Positions 20,661-30,442 of a stretch of DNA of 64,000 bases are shown piece by piece; the stretch's first letter is position 1; every line of letters begins with the position of its first letter. The translations under genes were made by a program, and so were the position numbers. This DNA comes from Aeromicrobium wangtongii (GTDB lineage Bacteria > Actinomycetota > Actinomycetes > Propionibacteriales > Nocardioidaceae), in NCBI RefSeq assembly GCF_024584515.1, contig NZ_CP102173.1, forward strand, positions 1,116,001-1,180,000. Reading direction: 5' to 3'. The notes beneath the pieces were generated by a model that was not told the origin of the DNA, searched no databases, and was given only the letters and a program-made list of their open reading frames with translations.

Positions 20661-21853
20661 TGGCCCGGGCGCCCCGTGTCGACGCGGTCGACGTCGCCCG
20701 CGGGGTGGCTCTGCTGGGCATGATGTTCGTCCACCTGGGTCCGCGGTGGACGGAGCAGAACCCGCCCATCGGGCAGATGATCGCCGGTGGCCGGGCGGCG
20801 CCCCTGTTCGCGCTGCTGGCCGGCGTCGCGCTGTCCCTGGTGCACCGGCGCGATCCGCGCGGCACCGGCTCGGTCACCGCGACGTGCATCCGTGGTGTGG
20901 TTCTGATCGTGCTGGGACTGGTGCTGGGCTCGCTGAACGGCATGCCGGTCTACGTGATCCTGGCCTTCTACGGGCTGCTGATCGTCATGGCGCTGCCGTT
21001 CCGGCGTCTGCCCGCCCGCACGCTGATCCCGCTGGGGCTGGTGTGGGCGGTCGTCGCACCGGTGCTCCTGCTGTGGCTGCAGATCGAGCACGGGCCCGTC
21101 GTGTCCGACCAGGCCGAGCTGTCCGATGCGTGGCCACCGTGGAACCTGCTGGCTGAGCTGGTGGTCTGGGGGGAGTATCCCGCCGGGGTGTGGTTCGCCT
21201 ACGTGCTGGTGGGTCTGGGCATCGGCCGGCTCGATCTGGGCGACTTGCGCACCTCGCTGCGCGTGCTGGCCGGTGGCGCACTGCTGCTCGCCGGTTCACT
21301 GGTGATCGGGGCCGCCGCCATCGCCCGGGGCGTGTTCGACGACTTGGCCGTCCAGGGCTGGCGTCAGCTGTTCGTGCTGTCGCCGTATCCGTACGCACCG
21401 GCGTCGTGGCCCGAGCTGTGGCTCGTCGGCGAGCACACCTCACGGCCGCTCAACGTCCTCGGCGCGATCGGCTCGGCGCTGGTCGTGATCGGTCTGTGCG
21501 CGCTGGCCACGCGGGCGCCCTGGGGCAGGACCGTCCTGTCGCCGCTGCGTGCCGCCGGGGCGATGACGTTGACGCTGTACACGGTCCACGTGCTCTGGAC
21601 GTGGCGGTTGGCGGTCCATGCGGCCGACAGCGTCGACCCGGCTGCGCAGATCGGCAGCTACGGCGACTGGCTGCTGCAGGTCGTCGTCCTGGGGACGTTC
21701 GCGGTCGTGTGGCGCCGGTGGGTGGGGCGCGGTCCGCTGGAGAGCGCCGTCCGGCTCATCTCCCTGCCGCAGACCTGGCAGTGGGAACGCAAGAACGCCC
21801 CGGACGACGAGGTCCGGGGCGTGTCTGCGACCGCTGAGCGGTCAGAGGACTGA
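20660..21853 (+). CDS. Membrane acyltransferase-like protein (DUF418 / heparan-glucosaminide N-acetyltransferase-like)
   Basis: The 397-residue protein begins RVDAVDVARGVALLGMMFVH, the typical first helix of DUF418/DUF1624 membrane proteins, and has about ten hydrophobic segments. AGGRAAPLFALLAGVALSL and AAGAMTLTLYTVHVLW are further family stretches. Related proteins transfer or bind acyl groups at the membrane, but no substrate is known here. It is co-translated with holA through a 1-bp overlap. Its last codons encode a stable hairpin that probably terminates transcription before the convergent rpsT gene. Confidence 0.8.
   Translation: MARAPRVDAVDVARGVALLGMMFVHLGPRWTEQNPPIGQMIAGGRAAPLFALLAGVALSLVHRRDPRGTGSVTATCIRGVVLIVLGLVLGSLNGMPVYVILAFYGLLIVMALPFRRLPARTLIPLGLVWAVVAPVLLLWLQIEHGPVVSDQAELSDAWPPWNLLAELVVWGEYPAGVWFAYVLVGLGIGRLDLGDLRTSLRVLAGGALLLAGSLVIGAAAIARGVFDDLAVQGWRQLFVLSPYPYAPASWPELWLVGEHTSRPLNVLGAIGSALVVIGLCALATRAPWGRTVLSPLRAAGAMTLTLYTVHVLWTWRLAVHAADSVDPAAQIGSYGDWLLQVVVLGTFAVVWRRWVGRGPLESAVRLISLPQTWQWERKNAPDDEVRGVSATAERSED
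21796..21821. terminator. Hairpin in the 3' end of the DUF418 gene
   Basis: CGCCCCGGAC and GTCCGGGGCG form a perfect 10-bp stem around a 6-nt loop, 32 bp before the stop codon. No T-run follows. It lies between convergent genes and may act for both, though it is within coding sequence. Confidence 0.4.
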
Positions 21854-21855
21854 CG

Positions 21856-22116
21856 TCAGAGCGCCGCGGCCTTCTTGGCGATGGCCGACTTGCGGTTGGC
21901 CGCCTGGTTCTTGTGGATGACCTTCTTGGAGGCAGCCTTGTCCAGCTTGCGGGTGGCCTCACCGGCGAGCTTCTTGGCGTCGTCGGTGTTGCCGGCCGTG
22001 ACAGCCTCCTCGAAGCGGCGGACGGCCGTCTTCAGCGCGGAGCGCACGGACTTGTTGCGCTCACGAGCCAGCTCGTTCTGGCGGTTGCGCTTGATCTGCG
22101 ACTTGATATTCGCCAC
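21856..22116 (-). CDS. rpsT: 30S ribosomal protein S20
   Basis: The 86-residue basic helical protein starts [20 protein letters not shown] after the initiator and continues [18 protein letters not shown] and [19 protein letters not shown], the S20 pattern. It binds 16S rRNA in the small subunit. The start is GTG at 22116; upstream in-frame codons up to 22155 lack the family sequence. It is divergent from lepA and convergent with the DUF418 gene, only 2 bp from its stop. Confidence 0.96.
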   Translation of the reverse strand: MANIKSQIKRNRQNELARERNKSVRSALKTAVRRFEEAVTAGNTDDAKKLAGEATRKLDKAASKKVIHKNQAANRKSAIAKKAAAL

Positions 22117-22190
22117 GGGGCAAACCTGTTTCTCTCGGGTGGAAGCACTGAACAAAGATGAGGTGGACGTACCGGAGCACGCGACCGCTC

Positions 22191-22220
22191 ACTCTACCAG
22201 TCGGCCACCCGACGCCTCAA
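22191..22220 (-). promoter_or_regulatory. Promoter of rpsT
   Basis: On the minus strand TTGAGG (22220-22215) and TAGAGT (22196-22191) are spaced by 18 bp. Transcription would start near 22184 and leave a leader of about 68 nt before GTG at 22116, which is long compared with the leaderless neighbours. Confidence 0.5.
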
Positions 22221-22280
22221 ATCGGTCGATGGGCCACTGGTGGCACGAGCACGTGGGGGGTGGTGGGAGAATGGTCCACC

Positions 22281-24137
<1,857 letters not shown>

Positions 24138-24143
24138 CCGGCA

Positions 24144-25253
24144 GTGTTCGAAGAGGTGCTGGTCGCGGTCCGCGGCGGTGCCGCCGACGTGGGTGACCTG
24201 GTCGCCCGGCTCGGTGGCCTCGGCCTGGTGGGCTGGGCCATCGACGGCGCACGGCTGGGCCACGAGGGCTGGGTCGTCGCGCGGCTCGCGGCCGACGAGG
24301 AGGGGCTTCTCGCGGTCGACCGGGACGGCGACCTGCAGCTGCTGGAGCTCGACGACCTGCGCGCCGCTCTCGACCCGGTGTGGCCGGACGTGCAGGTCGG
24401 CGACGTGGTCATCGGCGGTCACGAGCTGCTCGCGCCGCTGTGCCAGTCACCGTCCGAGCGACTCCACGAGGTCGCCGTGGCCACGGCCCGCGGCATGCGG
24501 CTCGACCTGGAGGCCAGCATGGAGAAGCTGACCCTGGCCGAGGTGCGGACGGGCGACAGGGTGCTGTTCGGCCGCGTGCAACCGGTCACGGGGCCCGAGC
24601 ACCGGCTGATCGACGTCTTCACGAGCGCCAAGGGCGGTTCGGTCGTGCTGTGGCGGCGGGAACCGTACCTCGTCCTCCAGGTGCTGGCCGGGCGCGAGGA
24701 GGCCGAGCTGCACGTCTGGGGGCCCGAGTGGTCACCGGTGGGCTCCGCGGCGCAGGACGGGCTGCGTGACTCGATGCGGCCCGTCGAGGGTGACGCCGCC
24801 GAGATCGTGGAGCTGCTCGACCTGCCCGCCGAGTCCGTCGAGCCGTTGCAGGCCGTGCTCGGGCAGGCGCGTCCGCCGCTGGGCGAGCTGTGCCACCTGC
24901 TGGGGCTGCCGGACGAGGCCGCGTGGGTCCTCAGCGGGGAGTGCGCCGTGGAGGACCTCCCCGGTGCGGTCGTCCACGAGCCGAAGACCTTCGTGGCCGC
25001 CCTGCGCGACGTGTCGCGGCCATCGGACGACGATCCGGCCTGGGTGCAGTGGATGGACCGGGGCGCCCGGGAGCTGCGTCCCTGGTACGTCGTGTCGAGC
25101 GTCGCCAGCATCGCGGCCGGCGGCGCGATGATCGCGGCATGGCGGTCCGGACGGTCCCGGCTGTGGGGAGTGCTGGGCGTGACGACGGTGCTCGGCAGCG
25201 CGGTGGACCTACCGGTCCGGTGGGTGCTCCGGCGGCGCCGATCGCGGGGGTGA
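24144..25253 (+). CDS. Protein of unknown function with C-terminal membrane helices
   Basis: I do not recognise this 369-residue protein. The first 300 residues are acidic and soluble, rich in leucine and glutamate, with FEEVLVAVRGGAADVGDLV at the start and WPDVQVGDVVIGGHELLAP in the middle. Two short hydrophobic segments lie near the C-terminus (about 307-325 and 333-350), followed by an arginine-rich tail, which suggests a soluble domain anchored to the membrane. It begins 6 bp after lepA with GTG, so it is probably in the lepA operon, and the MOSC gene downstream has its own promoter. Codon use looks native. Confidence 0.7.
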   Translation: MFEEVLVAVRGGAADVGDLVARLGGLGLVGWAIDGARLGHEGWVVARLAADEEGLLAVDRDGDLQLLELDDLRAALDPVWPDVQVGDVVIGGHELLAPLCQSPSERLHEVAVATARGMRLDLEASMEKLTLAEVRTGDRVLFGRVQPVTGPEHRLIDVFTSAKGGSVVLWRREPYLVLQVLAGREEAELHVWGPEWSPVGSAAQDGLRDSMRPVEGDAAEIVELLDLPAESVEPLQAVLGQARPPLGELCHLLGLPDEAAWVLSGECAVEDLPGAVVHEPKTFVAALRDVSRPSDDDPAWVQWMDRGARELRPWYVVSSVASIAAGGAMIAAWRSGRSRLWGVLGVTTVLGSAVDLPVRWVLRRRRSRG

Positions 25254-25269
25254 GCGCACCCGGCGCCGA

Positions 25270-25275
25270 TAGGGT
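25270..25275 (+). promoter_or_regulatory. -10 element of leaderless MOSC gene promoter
   Basis: TAGGGT is followed by 7 nt and GTG at 25283. Confidence 0.55.
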
Positions 25276-25282
25276 GACGCGC

Positions 25283-25918
25283 GTGGCAGTCGTCGAGTCG
25301 ATCAACGTGGGCCCGGCGGTGGCGGTGCCGTGGGGCAAGTACAAGTGGAGCGCGATCGACAAGCGTCCCGCCGACGGACCGGTGCACCTGCGGACGCATG
25401 GCGTCGACGGCGACGAGATCGGCGACCTGGTCAACCACGGCGGACCCGACCAGGCGGTGTACGCCTATGCCGCCGAGGACCTGCAGACCTGGTCCGGCGA
25501 GCTGGGACGCGAGCTGCGTCCCGGGCAGTTCGGTGAGAACCTCACGACGCGGGGGATCGACCTGACCCACGCGCACGGTGGCGACCGGTGGCGGATCGGC
25601 GGGGCGCTGCTGGAGGTGTCGGGCGTCCGCATCCCGTGCTCGGTGTTTCAGGGGTTTCTGGACGAGAAGCACTGGGTCAAGCGGTTCATGCAGGCGCGCC
25701 GCCCCGGCGTGTACCTGCGGGTGCTCGAGGAGGGACCGGTCGCCGTGGGGGACCGGATCGACGTCGTCGAGCAGCGCGACCACGAGGTCACGATCGACTT
25801 CCTGTTCCGTGCCCTGACGACCGAGCGGGCGCTGGTGCCCCGGCTGGCGGTCGAGCCGCGGGTCGCCGCCTTCGTCGCCCGCCGGTTGGGTGAAGGTCGC
25901 AACGACCCCGCGAAGTGA
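25283..25918 (+). CDS. MOSC domain-containing protein
   Basis: The 211-residue protein is of the YiiM type: VESINVGPAVAVPWGKYKWS, HLRTHGVDGDEIGDLVNHGG, AVYAYAAEDLQTW, LRPGQFGENLTTRGID and SGVRIPCSVFQGFL with the conserved cysteine that binds the molybdenum cofactor in MOSC proteins. YiiM-like members reduce N-hydroxylated compounds. GTG at 25283 is set by the leaderless promoter and by the family N-terminus. The stop codon lies inside an operator-like palindrome for the next gene. Confidence 0.88.
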   Translation: MAVVESINVGPAVAVPWGKYKWSAIDKRPADGPVHLRTHGVDGDEIGDLVNHGGPDQAVYAYAAEDLQTWSGELGRELRPGQFGENLTTRGIDLTHAHGGDRWRIGGALLEVSGVRIPCSVFQGFLDEKHWVKRFMQARRPGVYLRVLEEGPVAVGDRIDVVEQRDHEVTIDFLFRALTTERALVPRLAVEPRVAAFVARRLGEGRNDPAK

Positions 25919-25937
25919 CCTACGAGTAGGTTAGGGT
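25918..25937 (+). promoter_or_regulatory. Operator-like palindrome and -10 element before the acyl-CoA synthetase gene
   Basis: ACCTAC-GA-GTAGGT (25918-25931) is a perfect 6-bp inverted repeat that directly abuts a TAGGGT -10 (25932-25937). A repressor bound here would block the promoter. The regulator is not in the window; a TetR-type fatty-acid regulator is a guess. Confidence 0.5.
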
Positions 25938-25983
25938 GATCGGCACCACATTCCGTCAGTACGTACGTGTGAAGGATCACCAC

Positions 25984-27819
25984 ATGCCTGCTCCAGTTGT
26001 CACCCCCGAACAACTAGCCATCATCGAGAACCGTCCAACCAGCGTCTCGGCCATGTTCTTCGACCGGGTGACCAAGAGCGGCTCCCGCGAGGCGTACCGC
26101 TATCCCGACGAGAACGAGAACTGGCAGTCGCTCACGTGGAGCGAGACCGGTGACCGCGTCAGCCGCCTCGCCGCGGGACTCATCTCGCTGGGCATCCAGC
26201 CCGAGGAGCGGGTGGCCATCTCGTCGAACACGCGCCTGGAGTGGATCCTGGCCGATCTGGCGATCAACGCCGCCGGCGCCGCCACCACGACCGTGTACCC
26301 CACGACGATGGCCGACGATGTCGCCTACATCCTGGCCGACTCCGACAGCCGGATCGTGTTCGCCGAGGACGACGAGCAGGTCGCCAAGCTGCGCCAGAAG
26401 CACTCCGAGCTGCCGTCGATCGTCAAGGTCGTCGTCTTCGACGGCACGTCCGACGGAGACTGGGTCATCAGCTTCGCCGACCTGGAGAAGCTCGGCGAGG
26501 GCTACCTGGCCGAGAAGCCGTCCAGCGTCCAGGACCGGGTCGCTCAGACCACGGGTGACTCGCTCGCGACGCTGATCTACACCTCGGGCACCACGGGCCG
26601 GCCCAAGGGCGTCCGGCTGTCCCACGACGGCTGGGTCTACGAGGGCTACGTCATGGTGGCCGCGAACATCCTGTCCGAGGACGATCTGCAGTTCCTGTGG
26701 CTGCCGATGGCGCACTCGTTCGGCAAGGTGCTGCTCACGACGCAGCTGGCGATCGGCTTCCCCACCGCGATCGATGGCCGTGTGCCGCGCATCGTGGACA
26801 ACCTGGCAGTCGTCCAGCCGACGTTCATGGGCGCTGCACCCCGCATCTTCGAGAAGGCCTACGGCCGCATCATCGGCATGACCGAGGCCGACGGCGGCGC
26901 GAAGCTCAAGATCTTCCGCTGGGCCGAGAAGGTCGGCATCGAGTACTCGCGGGCGGTCCGCTCGGGCAAGCCGGTCTCCCCGGTGCTGAAGGCCAAGTTC
27001 GGCCTGGCCGACAAGCTGGTCTTCTCCAAGGTCCGTGCACGCTTCGGCGGCCGGGTCCGGTTCTTCATCTCCGGTGCCGCGGCGCTGTCGCCCGACATCG
27101 CCGAGTGGTTCCACGCCGCAGGCGTCCTGATCCTGGAGGGCTACGGACTCACCGAGACCTCGGCCGGCGCCTTCGTCAACCAGCCCGACAACTTCAAGAT
27201 CGGCTCGGTCGGCACGGCGTTCCCGGGCAGCGAGGCCAAGATCGCCGCGGACGGCGAGGTGCTCATCAAGGGCCCGCACATCATGCGCGGCTACCACAAC
27301 CTCGAGACGGAGAGCGCGTCGTCGCTGACCGACGAGGGCTGGCTGCACACGGGTGACGAGGGCCGCATCGACGAGGACGGCTTCTTGTTCATCACCGGCC
27401 GCAAGAAGGAGCTGTTCAAGACCTCCGGCGGCAAGTACGTCGCGCCGCCGCACATCGAGGGCATCTTCAAGGGCATCAGCGCCATGACCAGCCAGATCCT
27501 GGTCCACGGCAACGAGCGCAACTTCTGCTCGGCGCTCATCACGCTCGACCCCGACGCGGTGGCCGAGTGGGCCGACCACCACGGCATGGGCGACAAGAGC
27601 TACACCGAGGTCGTGCGGTCCCCGGAGATCCACGCGCTCGTCCAGGGCCAGATCGACGAGCTCAACACCAAGCTCAACCGTTGGGAGACGATCAAGAAGT
27701 TCGCGATCCTCGACCACGACCTGTCGATCGAGTCCGGCGAGATCACGCCGAGCATGAAGGTCAAGCGCAATGTCGTCGAAGCCAACAACAAGGCGATTCT
27801 GGACGGCTTCTACGCTTAG
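25984..27819 (+). CDS. Long-chain fatty acid-CoA ligase (FadD15-like)
   Basis: The 611-residue AMP-forming enzyme activates long-chain fatty acids to acyl-CoA. The ATP-binding P-loop LIYTSGTTGRPKGVRLSH is at about 196-213, and the adenylate motifs EGYGLTETSAG, GWLHTGDEGRIDEDGF and ITGRKKELFKTSGGKY follow in order. The C-terminal domain ends PSMKVKRN-type with the catalytic lysine region. ATG at 25984 follows an AAGGA ribosome binding site; a leader of about 40 nt runs from the promoter. It is monocistronic, ending just before a strong hairpin. Confidence 0.93.
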   Translation: MPAPVVTPEQLAIIENRPTSVSAMFFDRVTKSGSREAYRYPDENENWQSLTWSETGDRVSRLAAGLISLGIQPEERVAISSNTRLEWILADLAINAAGAATTTVYPTTMADDVAYILADSDSRIVFAEDDEQVAKLRQKHSELPSIVKVVVFDGTSDGDWVISFADLEKLGEGYLAEKPSSVQDRVAQTTGDSLATLIYTSGTTGRPKGVRLSHDGWVYEGYVMVAANILSEDDLQFLWLPMAHSFGKVLLTTQLAIGFPTAIDGRVPRIVDNLAVVQPTFMGAAPRIFEKAYGRIIGMTEADGGAKLKIFRWAEKVGIEYSRAVRSGKPVSPVLKAKFGLADKLVFSKVRARFGGRVRFFISGAAALSPDIAEWFHAAGVLILEGYGLTETSAGAFVNQPDNFKIGSVGTAFPGSEAKIAADGEVLIKGPHIMRGYHNLETESASSLTDEGWLHTGDEGRIDEDGFLFITGRKKELFKTSGGKYVAPPHIEGIFKGISAMTSQILVHGNERNFCSALITLDPDAVAEWADHHGMGDKSYTEVVRSPEIHALVQGQIDELNTKLNRWETIKKFAILDHDLSIESGEITPSMKVKRNVVEANNKAILDGFYA

Positions 27820-27822
27820 TTC

Positions 27823-29010
27823 GTGAACTCGACCCAAGGCCCGCTCCCCACACCAGGGGGGCGGGCCTCCGTGATTGCGGGTGCGCGCCCCTTCGGCGTC
27901 TACGTCCACGTCCCGTTCTGCCGGGTGCGCTGCGGCTACTGCGACTTCAACACGTACACCGCCGACGAGCTGGGGGAGGGCGCGACGCGGGCCTCGTACG
28001 CCGACACCGCGATCAGCGAGATCGTCCGCTCCGGCGCCGAGCGGGGACGGCGTCCCGTCGAGACGGTGTTCTTCGGCGGGGGCACGCCCACGCAGCTGCC
28101 CTCGTCGGACCTGGTGCGCATCCTCGACGCGATCGACGACACCTTCGGCCTCGTGGACGGTGTCGAGGTGACCACCGAGGCCAATCCGGACTCGGTCACA
28201 CCGGAGTCGCTGGCGACGCTGAAGGCCGGCGGCTTCACCCGCATCTCCTTCGGCGTGCAGTCCGCGGTGCCGCACGTGCTGGCGACGCTGGAGCGCACCC
28301 ATGACCCGGCCAACGTCCCGCAGGCGGTGCGGTGGGCGCGGGAGGCCGGCTTCGAGCAGCTCAGCGTCGACCTGATCTACGGGACGCCCGGCGAGTCGAT
28401 GGACGACTGGCGCGCGAGCCTCGAGCAGGCCATCGCGCTGGAGCCCGATCACGTCAGCGCCTACGCCCTGATCGTCGAGCAGGGCACGGCCTTCGCCCGC
28501 AAGGTGCGTCGCGGCGAGGTCGTCATGCCCGATGACGACGAGACCGCCGACAAGTACGTCCTGGCCGACGAGATGCTGACCGCGGCGGGGCTCGGCTGGT
28601 ACGAGCTGTCGAACTGGGCGCGCGACGAGGCCGCCTGGTGCCGGCACAACGTCCTGTACTGGCACAGCGACGACTGGCTGGGCATCGGCCCCGGCGCGCA
28701 CTCGCACGTGGCAGGTGAGCGCTGGTGGAACGTCAAGCACCCGGCCGCCTACGCGCAGCGACTCGCGGCGGGCGAGTCCCCGCGGCACGACGGCGAGAGC
28801 ATCGACGGCGCCACCGCCCGGGTCGAGCGCATCATGCTGGAGACCCGGCTGCGCTCCGGGCTGGACCTGTCGGCGCTGACCGCAGCCGCCCTCGCCGAGG
28901 TGCCCGATGTCGTGGGCCGCGGCCTGGCGGACGTCCACGACGACCATCTCGTCCTGACCCGGCCCGGTCGCCTCCTGGCCGACGCCGTCGTCCGCCAGCT
29001 CGTCGACTGA
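27823..29010 (+). CDS. hemW: HemW-like radical SAM protein (coproporphyrinogen III oxidase-like)
   Basis: The protein (395 residues from GTG at 27823) has the radical SAM cluster motif CRVRCGYCDF, preceded by FGVYVHVPF, then FFGGGTPTQLP, TTEANPDS, RISFGVQSA and the HemW C-terminal domain. HemW binds heme and is thought to deliver it, distinct from true HemN. The start is uncertain: the first 16 codons encode a GC-rich hairpin that looks like a terminator for the previous gene, so GTG at 27871 (379 residues) is a serious alternative. It precedes hrcA in many actinobacteria, as it nearly does here. Confidence 0.9.
   Translation: MNSTQGPLPTPGGRASVIAGARPFGVYVHVPFCRVRCGYCDFNTYTADELGEGATRASYADTAISEIVRSGAERGRRPVETVFFGGGTPTQLPSSDLVRILDAIDDTFGLVDGVEVTTEANPDSVTPESLATLKAGGFTRISFGVQSAVPHVLATLERTHDPANVPQAVRWAREAGFEQLSVDLIYGTPGESMDDWRASLEQAIALEPDHVSAYALIVEQGTAFARKVRRGEVVMPDDDETADKYVLADEMLTAAGLGWYELSNWARDEAAWCRHNVLYWHSDDWLGIGPGAHSHVAGERWWNVKHPAAYAQRLAAGESPRHDGESIDGATARVERIMLETRLRSGLDLSALTAAALAEVPDVVGRGLADVHDDHLVLTRPGRLLADAVVRQLVD
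27838..27867 (+). terminator. Strong hairpin after the acyl-CoA ligase, overlapping hemW 5' end
   Basis: GGCCCGCTCCCC (27838-27849) pairs with GGGGGGCGGGCC (27856-27867) through 12 positions including one G-T pair, with a 6-nt loop. It begins 18 bp after the fadD-like stop codon. No T-run follows. Confidence 0.55.
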
Positions 29011-29022
29011 CCCACAGTCCCC

Positions 29023-29082
29023 CTGAGTGGGACGTTTTGCGCGACCCGCCCGCGGCCGCGCCCGCTGAAACGTCCCACTCAG
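29023..29082. repeat. 15-bp perfect inverted repeat between convergent genes
   Basis: CTGAGTGGGACGTTT at 29023-29037 is repeated exactly in inverted form at 29068-29082, with a very GC-rich 30-nt spacer. It fills the gap between hemW and the DUF3097 gene and could be a bidirectional terminator or a dispersed genomic repeat. Confidence 0.7.
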
Positions 29083-29094
29083 CGAGTTGGTGGG

Positions 29095-29931
29095 CTAGAC
29101 GGGGGCGGTCACGAAGTCGATGAGCTCCTCGACGCGGCCGAGGAACTCCGGCTCCAGGTCGGTGTAGGAGTCGACCTTGCTGAGGATGTGCTTCCAGGCG
29201 TTCGCGATGTCGGTCTGGTCCTTGTGCGGCCAGCCCATCTCGCGGCAGATGCCGTACTTCCAGTCCTGCCCACGGGGGATGACAGGCCATCGCTCGACGC
29301 CCAGGCGGGCGGGCTTCACCGACTGCCAGACGTCGATGTACGGGTGGCCGACCACGAGCACGTGCGGCCGTCCGGAGACCTGCTCGGCGATCCGGGTCTC
29401 CTTCGAGCCGGGCACCAGGTGGTCGACCAGGACGCCGAGGCGCCGCTCGGCGGTCGGCCCGAACTCGTCCACGATCGCGGCCAGGTCGTCGATGCCGCCC
29501 AGGTACTCCACCGCGACGCCCTCGATGCGCAGGTCGTCGCCCCACACCCGCTCGACCAGCTCGGCGTCGTGCCGGCCCTCCACGTAGATGCGGCTGGGCA
29601 GCGCCACCCGCGCCCGGGCGCCGTGCACCGCGCGGGAGCCGGACGCCGTCCGCTTCGCCAGCGCCTTGGTCGCCGCGGACGGTGGACGCAGGACGACCGG
29701 CTTGCCCTCCAGCAGGTAGCCCGGCCCGAGCGGGAACGAGCGCCGCACGAGGCGCCGGTCCTCCAGGATCATCATGCCGAGGTCCTTCTCCACGACCATG
29801 ACCTCGCCGCAGAAGCCCGTGGTGGCGTCCTCGACGACCATGCCGCGCTCGACGACGACCTCCTCGGAGCGTCCTCGCTTGGGCTTCTTCCAGTCGCCGG
29901 ACAGGACGTCGCTGCCGTACCGGTCAGCCAT
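29095..29931 (-). CDS. DUF3097 family protein
   Basis: The 278-residue protein matches the actinobacterial DUF3097 family: MADRYGSDVLSGDWKK at the start, VEGRHDAELVERVWGDDLR (a TOPRIM-like segment with the acidic residues, about 120-140), GRPHVLVVGHPYIDVWQSVKP and GWPHKDQTDIANAWKHIL. Its function is not known. The TOPRIM-like look suggests nucleic-acid chemistry, which is inference. ATG at 29931 overlaps the stop of the upstream gene by 8 bp, so the two are coupled. It is convergent with hemW across the inverted repeat. Confidence 0.82.
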   Translation of the reverse strand: MADRYGSDVLSGDWKKPKRGRSEEVVVERGMVVEDATTGFCGEVMVVEKDLGMMILEDRRLVRRSFPLGPGYLLEGKPVVLRPPSAATKALAKRTASGSRAVHGARARVALPSRIYVEGRHDAELVERVWGDDLRIEGVAVEYLGGIDDLAAIVDEFGPTAERRLGVLVDHLVPGSKETRIAEQVSGRPHVLVVGHPYIDVWQSVKPARLGVERWPVIPRGQDWKYGICREMGWPHKDQTDIANAWKHILSKVDSYTDLEPEFLGRVEELIDFVTAPV

Positions 29932-30367
29932 GCAGTGCCTCCAGGAGTCGTTGGTGCAGGTCCTCGACATCATCCTTGGTCGCATCGGTGCCGATCAGGC
30001 GGACGTCACCGTCCAGCAGCCCCAGGGCCAGGTCGACCGCGACGGGCCAGCTCGCGGGCACGGTGGCCGGCAGCTCGGCCGCCCACAGGTCCCCGAGCGC
30101 GACGTAGCGCAGCGTCTCGTCGATGCCGATGTACGTGACGGTCATGACCAGCTCGCCGCCGACCGGCCCGTCGCCCAGATGGGCGACCTCGACGAAGAAG
30201 TCCCCGCCCAGGTCAGCGGCCCACACCGACGACATCTGGCCGCCCTGCGACTCGTGGGCGATGGTCGTCCCGTCGTCCAGGGTCACCAGCCGGGGGGTGT
30301 ATGTGAGCGATCGCTCACCACCGTCGACCACCACGTGCCCCTCGGACGTCTCCCTGATTGCCTGCAC
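29924..30367 (-). CDS. Hypothetical protein divergent from hrcA
   Basis: I do not recognise this protein of up to 147 residues. It is acidic, without membrane segments, with EVAHLGDGPVGGELVMTVTY and a C-terminal TDATKDDVEDLHQRLLEAL helix. GTG at 30367 is the most plausible start; the TTG at 30403 lies inside the CIRCE element and is rejected. The stop overlaps the DUF3097 start. Codons near 30303-30318 form a perfect 16-bp palindrome. If the real start is further in, that palindrome would be an operator rather than coding sequence. Confidence 0.6.
   Translation of the reverse strand: MQAIRETSEGHVVVDGGERSLTYTPRLVTLDDGTTIAHESQGGQMSSVWAADLGGDFFVEVAHLGDGPVGGELVMTVTYIGIDETLRYVALGDLWAAELPATVPASWPVAVDLALGLLDGDVRLIGTDATKDDVEDLHQRLLEALHG
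30303..30318. promoter_or_regulatory. Perfect 16-bp palindrome resembling a TetR-type operator
   Basis: GTGAGCGATCGCTCAC is perfectly self-complementary. It lies in the 5' part of the hypothetical gene at 29924-30367 and 125 bp before hrcA. It may be a regulatory site or a chance product of the coding sequence. Confidence 0.35.
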
Positions 30368-30372
30368 ATCGT

Positions 30373-30403
30373 TAGACTGGCACTTGACCGGTGAGAGTGC
30401 CAA
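30373..30403 (+). promoter_or_regulatory. hrcA promoter with CIRCE element
   Basis: CTGGCACTT (30377-30385), a 9-nt spacer and GAGTGCCAA (30395-30403) form the 9-9-9 layout of CIRCE, the HrcA operator, with 7 of 9 positions paired. The -10 element TAGACT (30373-30378) overlaps the left arm, so HrcA binding would cover the transcription start. This makes hrcA autoregulated. Confidence 0.8.
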
Positions 30404-30442
30404 AGCGACGCGCTGGGGACGGCGCAGCAGAAGGAGAGCGAG

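Noticed and set aside
29924-30403. Start of the hypothetical gene at TTG 30403
   Set aside because: That codon lies in the CIRCE right arm and hrcA promoter. GTG at 30367 is kept.
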